Assembly (NCBI GenBank): GCA_038748365.1
Contig: JBCDIZ010000008.1
Span: forward strand, 77,875 to 141,874
Direction of reading: 5' to 3'
Source: Alterisphingorhabdus sp038748365
GTDB taxonomy: Bacteria; Pseudomonadota; Alphaproteobacteria; Sphingomonadales; Sphingomonadaceae
Length of the DNA: 64,000 bases
Below the pieces are notes generated by a model. That model was given only the letters and a program-made list of their open reading frames with translations. It was not told the DNA's origin and searched no databases. The translations under genes were made by a program, and so were the position numbers. Numbering within the stretch: position 1 is the stretch's first letter; each line of letters begins with the position of its first letter. Positions 51,248 through 60,146 of this stretch are shown in pieces.

Positions 51248-52531
51248 CTACAGCGCCGCTCGGCTCCGCATGATCTGCTGATTGCGCTTCTCGACGGTCC
51301 TGAATGCTCTCAGGAGTGGGAAACTCGGATCGACCTGGCCCTCGTGACCCAGCATCCAGAGCTGCTGGTAGAACCAGTAGATCCCGGCAAAGCCATCAAT
51401 GGCTTTGACCATCTTCAAGCCTTTGAGGAATCGGAGCCAGTCGGGAACCAAGCCCAAGCCGTCTTCGTAACGTGGAAGCTGTTCGAGGCCGCCGAGAAGC
51501 TGCCTGGGTGCGTCAGTCATGAGACACATGGGACGTCCCAGTCCGATCACGTCTGCGGCACCGATTTCCAAAGCCTGCTGCATCATATCGCGGCTCCGAA
51601 AGCCACCGGTCACCATAAGGGGGACATTAACTTTCGCCTGCATCGCTTTGGCGAAATCGACAAAGTAGGCTTCGCGAGCCGCGGTCGATTTTGCCACAGC
51701 CTGCTTTTCTTCCGGCTCTATGCCTTCTTTGCCTGCCAGTTTTGGCTGTTCGTATGTCCCGCCAGAGATCTCGATCAGATCAACCGATGCCGCTTCCAAC
51801 CATTCCACGACCGTCAGACTGTCAGCGAAATTGAACCCGCCTTTTTGGAAGTCTGCGCTGTTGAGCTTTACAGAGACAGGGAAATCCTCGCCAACTGCAA
51901 CCCGAACAGCCTCAACGATCTCCAACAGGAACCTCGCACGATTTTCTAGCGGGCCGCCGTATCGGTCAGTTCGCAAGTTGACGCGAGGCGAAAGAAACTG
52001 GGAAATGAGGTAACCATGCGCTGCATGGATCTGAACCCCTGTGAAGCCTGCTTCCTTGCAAGCTACGGCAGCGATCGCCCAACGCTGAACCAGATCGGCA
52101 ATCTCCTCTGTGGTCAACGGATTGGGCTTTCCAAACAAGCCGCCAGGCAAATCGAGGCCAACGTCTGAGGAGGATTTCGGCGATGGATTGACCACCTTCT
52201 GCGTTTGACGGCCACCATGGCTAATCTGTGCCCAGAGATGGTTTCCGGCCCGCGTCCCTGCTTGCGCCCAGGATCTGAGACGCCTCTCCGTGTCTTCATC
52301 CGGTTCGCGATCAATCACGACATTGCCTGGTCGTTCAAGATGATCCTTATCGATGATGACATTGCCGGTCAGCAATAGGCCCGCACCGCCATCCGACCAA
52401 ATTCCATAAAGTCGATTGAGCTCCTCCGTTGGGCGACCATCTGGCGTGGCCAACCCCTCCGTCATCGCAGCCTTGGCCAGTCGATTTGGCAATTGTGCCC
52501 CACAGGGAAGCTCAAGCGGAACTTCAAACAT
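51248..52531 (-). CDS. OYE-family NADH:flavin oxidoreductase
   Basis: 427 residues from MFEVPLEL (GGAGAGGTG precedes it). This is an FMN (beta-alpha)8 enzyme: PNRLAKAAMTEGLATPDG, WAQISHGGRQTQ with the histidine of the catalytic pair, IHAAHGYLISQFLSPRVNLRTDRYGG, VTGGFRSRDMM and GLGRPM for phosphate binding. Such enzymes reduce alpha,beta-unsaturated carbonyls. No C-terminal Fe-S or FAD domain is present. It is divergent from the enoyl-CoA hydratase gene across a shared regulatory region. Confidence 0.9.
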   Translation of the reverse strand: MFEVPLELPCGAQLPNRLAKAAMTEGLATPDGRPTEELNRLYGIWSDGGAGLLLTGNVIIDKDHLERPGNVVIDREPDEDTERRLRSWAQAGTRAGNHLWAQISHGGRQTQKVVNPSPKSSSDVGLDLPGGLFGKPNPLTTEEIADLVQRWAIAAVACKEAGFTGVQIHAAHGYLISQFLSPRVNLRTDRYGGPLENRARFLLEIVEAVRVAVGEDFPVSVKLNSADFQKGGFNFADSLTVVEWLEAASVDLIEISGGTYEQPKLAGKEGIEPEEKQAVAKSTAAREAYFVDFAKAMQAKVNVPLMVTGGFRSRDMMQQALEIGAADVIGLGRPMCLMTDAPRQLLGGLEQLPRYEDGLGLVPDWLRFLKGLKMVKAIDGFAGIYWFYQQLWMLGHEGQVDPSFPLLRAFRTVEKRNQQIMRSRAAL

Positions 52532-52555
52532 ATCACCTCTCCGTCCTAATTTAGA

Positions 52556-52590
52556 GTTGCATAATAGAACTATAATATGCATTATGCAAC
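52556..52590. promoter_or_regulatory. Inverted repeat in the divergent OYE/hydratase promoter
   Basis: GTTGCATAAT and ATTATGCAAC are perfect 10-bp arms 15 bases apart; TATAAT lies between them (52571-52576). This is a likely operator for both divergent transcripts, possibly bound by the HxlR-type regulator encoded at 55834. Binding is inferred. Confidence 0.6.
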
Positions 52591-52616
52591 TGATTCGAGT
52601 TGAAGGGAGTAGAGTC

Positions 52617-53408
52617 ATGGCGGCTGTTGAGTATGTCCACGAGGCGGGAGTAGCGCGCATCACGCTTAACTCGCCGCCTCAAAATCGGATCGGCACCGAG
52701 CTGGTCGAAGGCCTCACAGCGGCCATAATGGATCTGGCAGGGCGAACGGACACACGCGCTCTGCTTCTAAAGGCCAATGGTCCAGATTTCAGTTGGGGCG
52801 GAGATTTGCGGAACTGGAAGGGGGTACCGCACGACGCGTTCGGTCAAACAATTGGCCAAGCTCTAAACCTGACCAATCTGTTCGAGGAATTTCCGTTCCC
52901 CACGATTGCCGCGGTGCAGGGTCAATGCAGCGGCGGAGGATTTGAACTCGCGCTGCGTGCAGACATCATTATCGCAGCTGACGACGCGCGCTTCGGTCAC
53001 TCGGAAGCAACGATTGGTGTCTTTACATTTCTCGGCGGCATTCAGCGGGTGGCTGACCGCATCGGTCGCACTCGGGCTCTGCAATGGGCCTACACCGCAG
53101 AAATGATTGAAGCAGCAAAGGCGCTTGAATTCGGTCTCATCAACGAGGTTGTTTCGAAGTCCAATCTGGAGGCAACCTCAGAGAAATGGGTGGCCAAGCT
53201 AGCGAGCGGCGCGACGAAGGCGCACGCCGCGCATAAGGCGCTGCTTAGGGCTTGGTCGAACGATGGCGTTGCTGCGGCTGATGCGCTGATTCCAGCCTTG
53301 GCCGAAGACATTCACGCCAGCGCTGACCTGCAAGACAATCTCGACGAAGCAATCGAAGCGATGGTGGCTCAAAAGCCTCGCCCGATCTTCGACTTCAAGG
53401 GCGAATAA
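52617..53408 (+). CDS. Enoyl-CoA hydratase/isomerase family protein
   Basis: 263 residues from MAAVEYVHE, with AAGGGAG 8 bases upstream. Crotonase-fold motifs: oxyanion-hole GGDLRNW and VQGQCSGGGFELALRADIIIAADDARFGHSEATIGVFTFLGGIQRVADRIG; the glutamate of the ECH catalytic pair is plausibly in HSEATIG. Substrate is a CoA thioester, but no CoA ligase is encoded in view. It is first in the plus-strand cargo operon. Confidence 0.9.
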   Translation: MAAVEYVHEAGVARITLNSPPQNRIGTELVEGLTAAIMDLAGRTDTRALLLKANGPDFSWGGDLRNWKGVPHDAFGQTIGQALNLTNLFEEFPFPTIAAVQGQCSGGGFELALRADIIIAADDARFGHSEATIGVFTFLGGIQRVADRIGRTRALQWAYTAEMIEAAKALEFGLINEVVSKSNLEATSEKWVAKLASGATKAHAAHKALLRAWSNDGVAAADALIPALAEDIHASADLQDNLDEAIEAMVAQKPRPIFDFKGE

Positions 53409-53438
53409 CCCTTTACGATCTAGCCTAGGAGGCAGAAT

Positions 53439-53975
53439 ATGTCCGTAGATCTGGCGACAGCCATGGCCAGTACGCAAGTGGCCGCAACATTCGATCCCGA
53501 CGCGGTTTGCGCGGAACTCAATCACTGGTTCTTTGACGTATACATCAATCACTGGGTCGATGTCGGAGCCGGACGACGCGATGACGGACCGGAATTCATC
53601 CTTCAATATTGGGGGACACCCATGTTCGTCACCAACGACAAGCCTGCGCTCGCCGCATGGCTTCTGACTGGCGAAGAGATCATTCAGTTCTTGGCCATCC
53701 AACACCAGATGTTAGAGGCAGGTGGCTACTCGCACACACATGTGCCCGACAAAACCATCCGAGCTTACAACAATACCGGCGGCGCAATTGAGGTTATTTG
53801 GTCTCGGCGGGCCTCCGACGAGACTGAAATCCAGCGCTTTGTAGTCCATTTCGAATGCGCAAAATTCGGCGAAACCTGGAAGGTTGTCGGCGTTCACAGC
53901 CGGGCAACTGACGCGGCCCTCGATGGCGATAAAATCGCTGGCGCCTGGGCGCATGTCCCCAGTGAGGAGGCGTAA
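53439..53975 (+). CDS. NTF2-like (SnoaL/DUF6841-type) protein
   Basis: 178 residues. A short N-terminal helix, the barrel segment YWGTPMFVTNDKPALAAWLLTGEEIIQFLAIQHQ, YNNTGGAIEVIWSRR and RFVVHFECAKFGETWKVVGVHSR are characteristic of NTF2-like folds, used for small-molecule binding or cyclase/isomerase activity. The exact family name is less certain. It is 30 bases after the hydratase and one base before the next gene's start, so it is in the same operon. Confidence 0.65.
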   Translation: MSVDLATAMASTQVAATFDPDAVCAELNHWFFDVYINHWVDVGAGRRDDGPEFILQYWGTPMFVTNDKPALAAWLLTGEEIIQFLAIQHQMLEAGGYSHTHVPDKTIRAYNNTGGAIEVIWSRRASDETEIQRFVVHFECAKFGETWKVVGVHSRATDAALDGDKIAGAWAHVPSEEA

Positions 53976-53976
53976 C

Positions 53977-54894
53977 ATGGCCGGAACTGACGAAGCCCCA
54001 ATCATATATCCGCCAATTGTCGTTCCAGACAGCGTTGAGCGTTCCAAAATCACCTATTGGGCGCGCGGTCTGGCAATTGATGCCGATCTCTATCGTCCAA
54101 AGTCTCTCTCTGAAGACGTTCTGGTCCCTGCAGTGGTGATGTCGCATGGTATGGGAGGCGATAAAGAGACGCCGGGACGTTACGCGGTCAGACTGGCTGA
54201 AGCCGGGATGATCGTCCTCAGCTTCACCCACGCAAGTTGGGGGAACTCGCAGGGACGCCTGGTTTCGATGGGGACCATTCCGGAATCCGATGAGAATGGC
54301 GAGGCCTCGGTCAAAGTCAAAGTCATCCGCGATTCAATCGATCCACTTGAGTGGGTCGATACCTATCGCGCAGCAATTGATTACCTTGAGGGCGAACCCA
54401 ACGTCGATACCTCGCGTATAGGAGCTTGGGGGACAAGCTTCGGCGGAGGCACAGCATTCTACGCTGCAGCCGAAGATGATCGGATCAAGGCGGTTGCAAT
54501 CCAAGTTCCAGCCGTCTTCAACGCGCCGCCGCCAATGGCAGCACATGGCAAGGCGCGCGCCATCCAGATCGCGCGGGGAGAGTTCGACCCCATTCCGCAA
54601 TCGCAGGACGAATTGCCAGGCCTCAAAGGCACACCACATTTCGCACGGCTCGCTCAGTTCAAGGTTGGAGATCAGGCCGAAAGAATCAATGTCCCAACGC
54701 TGATCCTAGACGCCGCCAATGAGGAGCTTTTCGACACAAATGAAAGCGGCGCAGCGGCGAACCGGATACTGACCAAACGCGGGATCGAATGCTACTACGA
54801 GGTGATCCCCGATATTGACCATTATGGAATCTACTTCGACGGGTTTGAACGCAGCTGCCAACTGGCGCACGACTGGTTCACCAAGCATCTTTGA
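53977..54894 (+). CDS. Alpha/beta hydrolase
   Basis: 305 residues from MAGTDEAP (the preceding stop is one base away). VVMSHGMGGDKETPGRYA is the oxyanion region, Ser154 lies in GTSFGGG, the acid may be in LILDAANEE and the histidine is in DIDHYGIYFDG. It resembles dipeptidyl/dienelactone-type hydrolases. The substrate is unknown. It shares an operon with the NTF2-like protein and a second esterase. Confidence 0.85.
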   Translation: MAGTDEAPIIYPPIVVPDSVERSKITYWARGLAIDADLYRPKSLSEDVLVPAVVMSHGMGGDKETPGRYAVRLAEAGMIVLSFTHASWGNSQGRLVSMGTIPESDENGEASVKVKVIRDSIDPLEWVDTYRAAIDYLEGEPNVDTSRIGAWGTSFGGGTAFYAAAEDDRIKAVAIQVPAVFNAPPPMAAHGKARAIQIARGEFDPIPQSQDELPGLKGTPHFARLAQFKVGDQAERINVPTLILDAANEELFDTNESGAAANRILTKRGIECYYEVIPDIDHYGIYFDGFERSCQLAHDWFTKHL

Positions 54895-55829
54895 TGGCCA
54901 GAGCGATGGACACTGCCGCACTGCATCCCGAAATCCGCGACGCAATTGTGAAGCTTCCGCGGCTGCCATTTGCATCGCGGGTCCTGTTGCCAGTCGCCAG
55001 GACAATCTATGACTTTGCATCCCGGTCCAAGGTGCTGGATGGTGTTGAGGTCAGTTCCATATCGACCGGCGAAAACGACCTGGTGATGTATCGGCGAACT
55101 GCAAACCCAACTGACGCAGGCGTGCTGTGGATTTATGGCGGCGGTTACCTTGCTGGAAAGCCCGAGCATCTCAATCGCTTAGCCAGCCAAGTGGCGCTGG
55201 AGACAGGAGCGACAGTGTTTGTTCCGCGGTATCGACTGGCACCGCGCAACCCATTTCCCGCTGCGTTCGAGGATTGTAAGTCGGCGTGGCTCTGGCTGGT
55301 CGACAACGCGGCGACCTTGGGTATCGACAACAATCGTCTGGCCATCGGCGGCAACAGCGCGGGCGGCGGACTGGCCGCCAATTTGGCAAATTGGGCTCGA
55401 GATGGATCGCGCCTTCAACCTGTCGCGCAAATACTGTTCTACCCGATGTTGGATGATCGGACCGCAGGCGATCGTTCGCTTGACGACCTTGGGAATTTCA
55501 TTTGGGACAACAAGGCAAACCACGCTGCGTGGAGTGCGTATCTGTCGCCTCATCAACCTGGGTCGGAGTCGCTACCAAAGGACGCGGCGGCGGCACGCTG
55601 TGAAGAACTGGGTGATTTGCCACCTACTTGGATCGGCATATGTTCGCTGGATCTCTTTGCTGATGAAGATGAACGTTACGCGCAGCGCCTTCAGGACGCT
55701 GGCGTAACTTGCCTGGTTGAGCGGGAAGATGGCGTGCCTCACGCCTTCGAGGCAATTTGTCCCGATGCAGAGATTTCACAGGCTTTTGTTGGCTCAGCCA
55801 TCGCCTTTTTGAAAGATGCGCTAGAGTGA
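54894..55829 (+). CDS. Esterase of the HSL-like alpha/beta hydrolase 3 family
   Basis: 311 residues from the ATG that overlaps the previous stop by one base. The oxyanion motif is YGGGY (81-85, replacing HGGG), the nucleophile is Ser155 in GGNSAGGG, and DLFADEDERYA and VPHAFE carry the acid and base. SRYRLAPRNPFPAAFEDC is typical of the family. It hydrolyses short-chain esters in general; here the substrate is presumably linked to the neighbouring catabolic genes. Confidence 0.9.
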   Translation: MARAMDTAALHPEIRDAIVKLPRLPFASRVLLPVARTIYDFASRSKVLDGVEVSSISTGENDLVMYRRTANPTDAGVLWIYGGGYLAGKPEHLNRLASQVALETGATVFVPRYRLAPRNPFPAAFEDCKSAWLWLVDNAATLGIDNNRLAIGGNSAGGGLAANLANWARDGSRLQPVAQILFYPMLDDRTAGDRSLDDLGNFIWDNKANHAAWSAYLSPHQPGSESLPKDAAAARCEELGDLPPTWIGICSLDLFADEDERYAQRLQDAGVTCLVEREDGVPHAFEAICPDAEISQAFVGSAIAFLKDALE

Positions 55830-55833
55830 CCTC

Positions 55834-56343
55834 ATGAAAAGAAAATCTCTCGAACATCTCAACTGCGGCTGGGCACAGGCTGCTGAAGCTATTGGCGACA
55901 AATGGTCAATCTTGATCATCCGCGACGCATTCGTAGGAGTCCGAACCTTCTCGGCCTTCGCGGAAAGCCTGACCATTTCGCGCAATATCCTGACCCAGCG
56001 CCTTGAACATCTCATCAAACACGAGATCCTAATGAAGCGTCCGATCGGCGTGGGATCGGCCCGATATGAATACGTGCTCACTGAGAAAGGACACGCACTC
56101 TTTCCGATCATAGTGGCGCTCTATCAGTGGAGCGATGAGTGGGTCTTTGACGAGGGCAAGGAACCCTACGTCATGGTCGACAAGCAAGAGCATCAGCCCA
56201 TCTCGAAGCTCAAGGTTTCGGCAGACGATGGACGTGCCCTCACTATGGCTGACGTCACGATAAAGGCTGGTGGCGGGGCGAACGAAAATAATCGAAGAAT
56301 GGCTGAAGAAATCGCTTTGAAGGAGAAGCTGTCAGGCGATTGA
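55834..56343 (+). CDS. HxlR family transcriptional regulator
   Basis: 169 residues. The winged helix EAIGDKWSILIIRDAFVGVRTFSAFAESLTISRNILTQRLEHLIKHEILMKRP is the HxlR core, which often regulates detoxification or catabolic genes by a MarR-like mechanism. It lies 4 bases after the esterase gene. A likely target is the inverted repeat at 52556-52590. The C-terminal extension (about 115-169) is longer than in the shortest family members. Confidence 0.88.
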   Translation: MKRKSLEHLNCGWAQAAEAIGDKWSILIIRDAFVGVRTFSAFAESLTISRNILTQRLEHLIKHEILMKRPIGVGSARYEYVLTEKGHALFPIIVALYQWSDEWVFDEGKEPYVMVDKQEHQPISKLKVSADDGRALTMADVTIKAGGGANENNRRMAEEIALKEKLSGD

Positions 56344-56382
56344 CGTGCCCACTCAGGGCCAGCCCATAGCGATGGGAGCATT

Positions 56383-57087
56383 ATGATGAGCGAGAAAATC
56401 TGTTTGGTCACGGGCGTTGGACCGGGGACGGGGCGCGCAATTGCAGTGCGATTTGCCAAAGGCGGCTACAAAGTGGCGATGCTCGCTCGAGACAAAGACA
56501 GGCTCAATGAGATCGAGGCATCGACCGACAATACACTTGGTCTGGTCTGCGATGTCAGCAATCCGGAACAATTGTCCGCCACGGTCGCCCAGGTCCAAGA
56601 TCAACTCGGACCAATATCCTGCCTGATCCACAATGCTGTTGGTGGAGCACTCGGCAATTTCCTGGAGATTGAAGCGGAGGTGCTTGAGCAGAACTTCCAG
56701 ATCAACACGATGGCGCTCTATCACCTTGGTCGATTGCTCGCGCCTTCGATGATTGAGGCAGGCGAAGGGGTCATACTCGCGACTGGGAACACTTCGGCTT
56801 ATCGTGGCAAGGATCGTTTTGCCGCGTTTGCGCCAAGCAAAGCTGCGCAACGTATCTTGCTCGAATCGATGGCTCGTACCCTTGGCCCCAAGGGAGTGCA
56901 TTGCGGTTACGTGGCTATTGATGCGGTCATCGATGTGCCTTGGACTCGTCAGGCCTTTGCTGACCGGCCCGACGAATTCTTCTCACAGCCAAGTGATATT
57001 GCTCATGAGGTCTTTCACATGGCTCATCAGCCTCGCTCGACTTGGTCCTTCGATACCGTCATCCGACCATTTGGTGAGAACTGGTAG
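56383..57087 (+). CDS. Short-chain dehydrogenase/reductase lacking the catalytic tyrosine
   Basis: 234 residues. The cofactor site LVTGVGPGTGRAIAV is a clear Rossmann motif, with NAVGG and VILATGNTSAYRGK following. The normal YxxxK is FAPSK, with Phe in place of the tyrosine; the Ser and Lys remain. A known SDR subgroup has the same F-A-x-x-K form, so this need not be an inactive gene. It is in the cargo operon after the regulator. Confidence 0.82.
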   Translation: MMSEKICLVTGVGPGTGRAIAVRFAKGGYKVAMLARDKDRLNEIEASTDNTLGLVCDVSNPEQLSATVAQVQDQLGPISCLIHNAVGGALGNFLEIEAEVLEQNFQINTMALYHLGRLLAPSMIEAGEGVILATGNTSAYRGKDRFAAFAPSKAAQRILLESMARTLGPKGVHCGYVAIDAVIDVPWTRQAFADRPDEFFSQPSDIAHEVFHMAHQPRSTWSFDTVIRPFGENW

Positions 57088-57096
57088 GAGGCGAGC

Positions 57097-57507
57097 ATGG
57101 AGTATTCCCCAGCAGTTGCGGCCGCAGGATTTTGGGTTGCGCTTCATCTCTTGTTGATTTGGGCGCTTGGTCTGCGTGCCACCCAATTGCGCATCAAGCT
57201 GAAGATCGGGACGGGCTTCGGAGACAGCCCGGAACTTGAGCGAGCGATCCGAGCGCACGGAAACGCGACCGAATATGTACCGGCTCTGTTGGTCGGTTTG
57301 GCGTTAGTTTCACTCCAGTCCCTTCCCGGCATCTGGGTGCATGCACTCGGAGGTGTTTTGTTCGTGGCTAGGTTGCTCCACGCTCACGGAATCCAGGATC
57401 GTAGCAAGCCACTCCCTCCCACACGCGTTCTGGGCAACATCCTCACCTGGCTGGTCACCCTCTCGATAGCCGGTGTCCTAATTTGGGCATTTTTGGCGAC
57501 TTCATAG
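57097..57507 (+). CDS. MAPEG family membrane protein
   Basis: 136 residues with four hydrophobic helices. RAIRAHGNATEYVPALLVGLALV is the MAPEG signature (E-R-A-x-R-A-H-x-N-x-x-E). MAPEG proteins include membrane glutathione transferases. It closes the plus-strand cargo operon; the start is 9 bases after the SDR stop. Confidence 0.88.
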   Translation: MEYSPAVAAAGFWVALHLLLIWALGLRATQLRIKLKIGTGFGDSPELERAIRAHGNATEYVPALLVGLALVSLQSLPGIWVHALGGVLFVARLLHAHGIQDRSKPLPPTRVLGNILTWLVTLSIAGVLIWAFLATS

Positions 57508-57993
57508 CCTTGATGTCATGCCCTCTTTTGGGCAGCAATTGGGTCGGGAGCCGAAAGTCGGCTTTAGGAAACGAACGGAGCGAAATCGGGCAAGGAATGG
57601 GTAGGTTGAGTCATCCCCGCGAGGATGCGTGAGTATTGCTGACTGGAATCTGCAGGCAATCGTGTTCGGATATGCTGACTTCCGATATACCAATATATGG
57701 AGGGCCAATCGAGAGCTAAGTGATTGAAAGATGGAGCTGCACGCGGAAATTTGGTTTCCCTAATAATTTCAAACACTTGACAGGATATCCAGAATAGTCC
57801 ATATAGTCGCTGTCTGTCGGATAGCGCGATGCTCGTTGTTCCTCGGCGCAATCATTTTCTAATTTCTCATATCAAATCTCTGATCTCTTCTAGCAATGCA
57901 ACCTCGATCTGGTCTCTCTGAGATCACGGCGATCTGGGGACTGGGCGGCCTCTCGGCAATTCTGCCAAAGCATTAAAATGAAGAGGATTTGAT
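57508..57993 (+). other. Gap before the primase-polymerase gene, with a candidate promoter
   Basis: 486 bases without a recognisable gene. TTGACA at 57777-57782 is followed by CATATA at 57800-57805 (17-base spacing), a plausible sigma-70-type promoter for the downstream gene about 190 bases on. GAGGA lies directly upstream of its start codon. No tRNA or repeat is seen. Confidence 0.4.
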
Positions 57994-60039
57994 ATGAACA
58001 TGCTTACAGTTACCACAGCCACGCCCGACTTTGAGGCATCGTCCGACCTAGGTTTCTCAGTCTTTCCGCTTCCAAGGGGCGAAAAAGCTCCAAAAATGTC
58101 TTGGAAGCGCTTTCAGAGCGAGCATCCGCATCCTGACGAGGTTGCTGCATGGCAAGGCGAAGAATTGAACATGGCGATTGTCACTGGCAGCATCAGCGAC
58201 CTGCTCGTGATCGACGTGGATAGTCCTGCCGCCCAAGCCCTCGTAGATAAGCTTGACCTCCCTAAGACGCCCATTTCACGCACGTCTAATGGCCGCCACT
58301 ACCTGTTCAAGTATCCTCCAGTTGAGGTTCGCAACAAGGTAAGGATCAAAGGGGTCCCGCTAGATGTGCGCGGCGAAGGAGGTTTTATTGTTGGTCCGGG
58401 TTCAAAGCACCCGGATGGCACAATCTATAGGTGGGAAGTTTCTCCCGACGACTGCGACATTGCCGAACTTCCCGCAGAAGTTGTTGAGCTTCTCACAGAA
58501 GAGGCGCCGAACGCTGGAGTTGCGAAGCTGTCAGGCAACGCAAAATACATTGAAGCAGGCAACTTCAGTTTTTGGCTTAATCGTCAAATCACTGAACGGA
58601 TTCAAGAGCTGCGAGATGCTGCCGAAGGTGAACGGAACAACACGCTGTTTCGCGTCTCTGTCAATTTGGCGAACCACATTGCCGCGCTTGACCTAGACTG
58701 GAATGACATCGCAGCCACCCTCAAGCCTGAGGCCCTCGCAATTGGCCTTTCACCTGATGAGACTTCAAGGACTCTCGAGAGTGCTTGGACGCGCGGCAAA
58801 GAAGCCCCTACAGCATGGCTCATTGTCGCAAGAGAGTGGGTGTACGTCGCGGCGCGCGATCGGTTCTGGTCGCCTAAGACGAGACAGGAATTGAAGCCAG
58901 AAGCGTTCTCTCGCCAGTACGCTGACATTAAGCCAACGGAGAAAGGAACTTTCGCTTCGTTGCTCACTGGCTCCGGCCTTATCGAAAAAGTACTGGATTT
59001 CAGATTCTTGCCTGACCAGCCGGGTGGCATAATAACCCATCAAGGAAACAAGTTCCTAAATACTTACATTGAACCAGGCATTGAGCCAATTGACGGGGAC
59101 TGGAGGCCTTTCCAGGAGTTTCTAGAGTACCTAATTCCCGAAGCCTGCGAGCGAGATCATTTGACGAAGATGCTCGCTTACACGGTGCGTAAACCCGGCA
59201 AGAAGCTCAGCTATGCACTTCTTCTCCAATCGAAGGTTCACGGTGTTGGCAAAAGCACTCTGGTCGAGATTTGGCGCAATCTACTTGGCTTCCAGAACAC
59301 ACGGATGACCAACTCAGAAGAGATGGACAGTCCCTACCAGTCATATCTGGAGGATACATTGCTAGTGGTCCTGGAAGAAATGAACCTTGGAAGCGGCATC
59401 AACACCTACGGACGTCTCAAGGCGCTTATCACCAGCCCGACTGCGGTTGTGAATCTGAAGTACCAGCCGCAGCGAGAGGTGCCCAATTTGATGAACCTTG
59501 TGTTCCTTTCCAACTTGGAAACGCCGTTGCTTCTTGAACAACAGGACCGTCGCTACTTTGTGATCGATACACCGGCTTCACGCAGAGACTCCGCCTACTG
59601 GACTCAGTTCCACTCATGGTGGCGAGCCAACTTGGGTGTGATTCGGTTCTTCTTGGACAGAGTTGATCTGTCTGACTTCCAACCGCACGAAGCTCCGCCG
59701 TTAACGCCAGCGAAAGAGCGTCTATTGCGGCAGAGCGAGACTTCGCTTGTGCAGAATCTGAGACTTCTCATTGAGGAGATGCCATATCCCGTCAAGGAGG
59801 TCTGCAAGATGGATGATGTACGTTGGGCTCTCCGAAAAAGGAGCATCAGGATTGATAGCCCTCGCAAGTTGGAATCTGCTTTGAAGTCGCTTGGCGCCAA
59901 GCCTCTTGGTCAGTCTCGACTCTCTAGTGGGAAGGCAAACCTTTGGGCGTTGGCGAACACTGACCTTTGGCTGAGTGCTTCCCATGAGGCTCGAAGAGAA
60001 GCTTATGAGGGGCCTCCAAGTGAGGAGGAGGCCGCATAG
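57994..60039 (+). CDS. Bifunctional primase-polymerase/D5-type helicase fusion
   Basis: 681 residues. Residues 1-170 are an archaeo-eukaryotic-type prim-pol: metal ligands in VIDVD (Asp74, Asp76), the histidine in SNGRHYLFKYP (about 102) and DVRGEGGFIVGPGS (124-137). The C-terminal half is a D5-like (DUF5906-type) SF3 helicase with Walker A QSKVHGVGKSTLVEIW (about 413-428), Walker B LLVVLEEMN and a sensor in LVFLSNLETPLLL. Such fusions initiate replication of plasmids, phages and integrated elements, suggesting the island can replicate on its own after excision. Confidence 0.93.
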   Translation: MNMLTVTTATPDFEASSDLGFSVFPLPRGEKAPKMSWKRFQSEHPHPDEVAAWQGEELNMAIVTGSISDLLVIDVDSPAAQALVDKLDLPKTPISRTSNGRHYLFKYPPVEVRNKVRIKGVPLDVRGEGGFIVGPGSKHPDGTIYRWEVSPDDCDIAELPAEVVELLTEEAPNAGVAKLSGNAKYIEAGNFSFWLNRQITERIQELRDAAEGERNNTLFRVSVNLANHIAALDLDWNDIAATLKPEALAIGLSPDETSRTLESAWTRGKEAPTAWLIVAREWVYVAARDRFWSPKTRQELKPEAFSRQYADIKPTEKGTFASLLTGSGLIEKVLDFRFLPDQPGGIITHQGNKFLNTYIEPGIEPIDGDWRPFQEFLEYLIPEACERDHLTKMLAYTVRKPGKKLSYALLLQSKVHGVGKSTLVEIWRNLLGFQNTRMTNSEEMDSPYQSYLEDTLLVVLEEMNLGSGINTYGRLKALITSPTAVVNLKYQPQREVPNLMNLVFLSNLETPLLLEQQDRRYFVIDTPASRRDSAYWTQFHSWWRANLGVIRFFLDRVDLSDFQPHEAPPLTPAKERLLRQSETSLVQNLRLLIEEMPYPVKEVCKMDDVRWALRKRSIRIDSPRKLESALKSLGAKPLGQSRLSSGKANLWALANTDLWLSASHEARREAYEGPPSEEEAA

Positions 60040-60045
60040 GTGCTG

Positions 60046-60145
60046 CGTCTGTCTGTCTGGGAGGAATTTGAAACTTCTTCCCAGATAGGCTTCGTATTTT
60101 CTATTCTTTCATAAAGGTTTGAATAGATTCCTAGACAGACAGACG
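60046..60145. repeat. Nested inverted repeat downstream of the primase-helicase gene
   Basis: Outer arms CGTCTGTCTGTCT (60046-60058) and AGACAGACAGACG (60133-60145) are perfect, 13 bp. An inner pair CTGGGAGGAA/TTCTTCCCAG (60057-60066 and 60075-60084; one mismatch) lies within. The arms are built from GTCT repeats. This could be a terminator for two convergent genes or a replication-origin structure used by the prim-pol; the latter is speculation. Confidence 0.6.
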
Positions 60146-60146
60146 A

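Noticed and set aside
60046..60145. Treating the GTCT inverted repeat as a definite replication origin
   Set aside because: It also fits a terminator between convergent genes; there is no iteron cluster or AT-rich block to support an origin.
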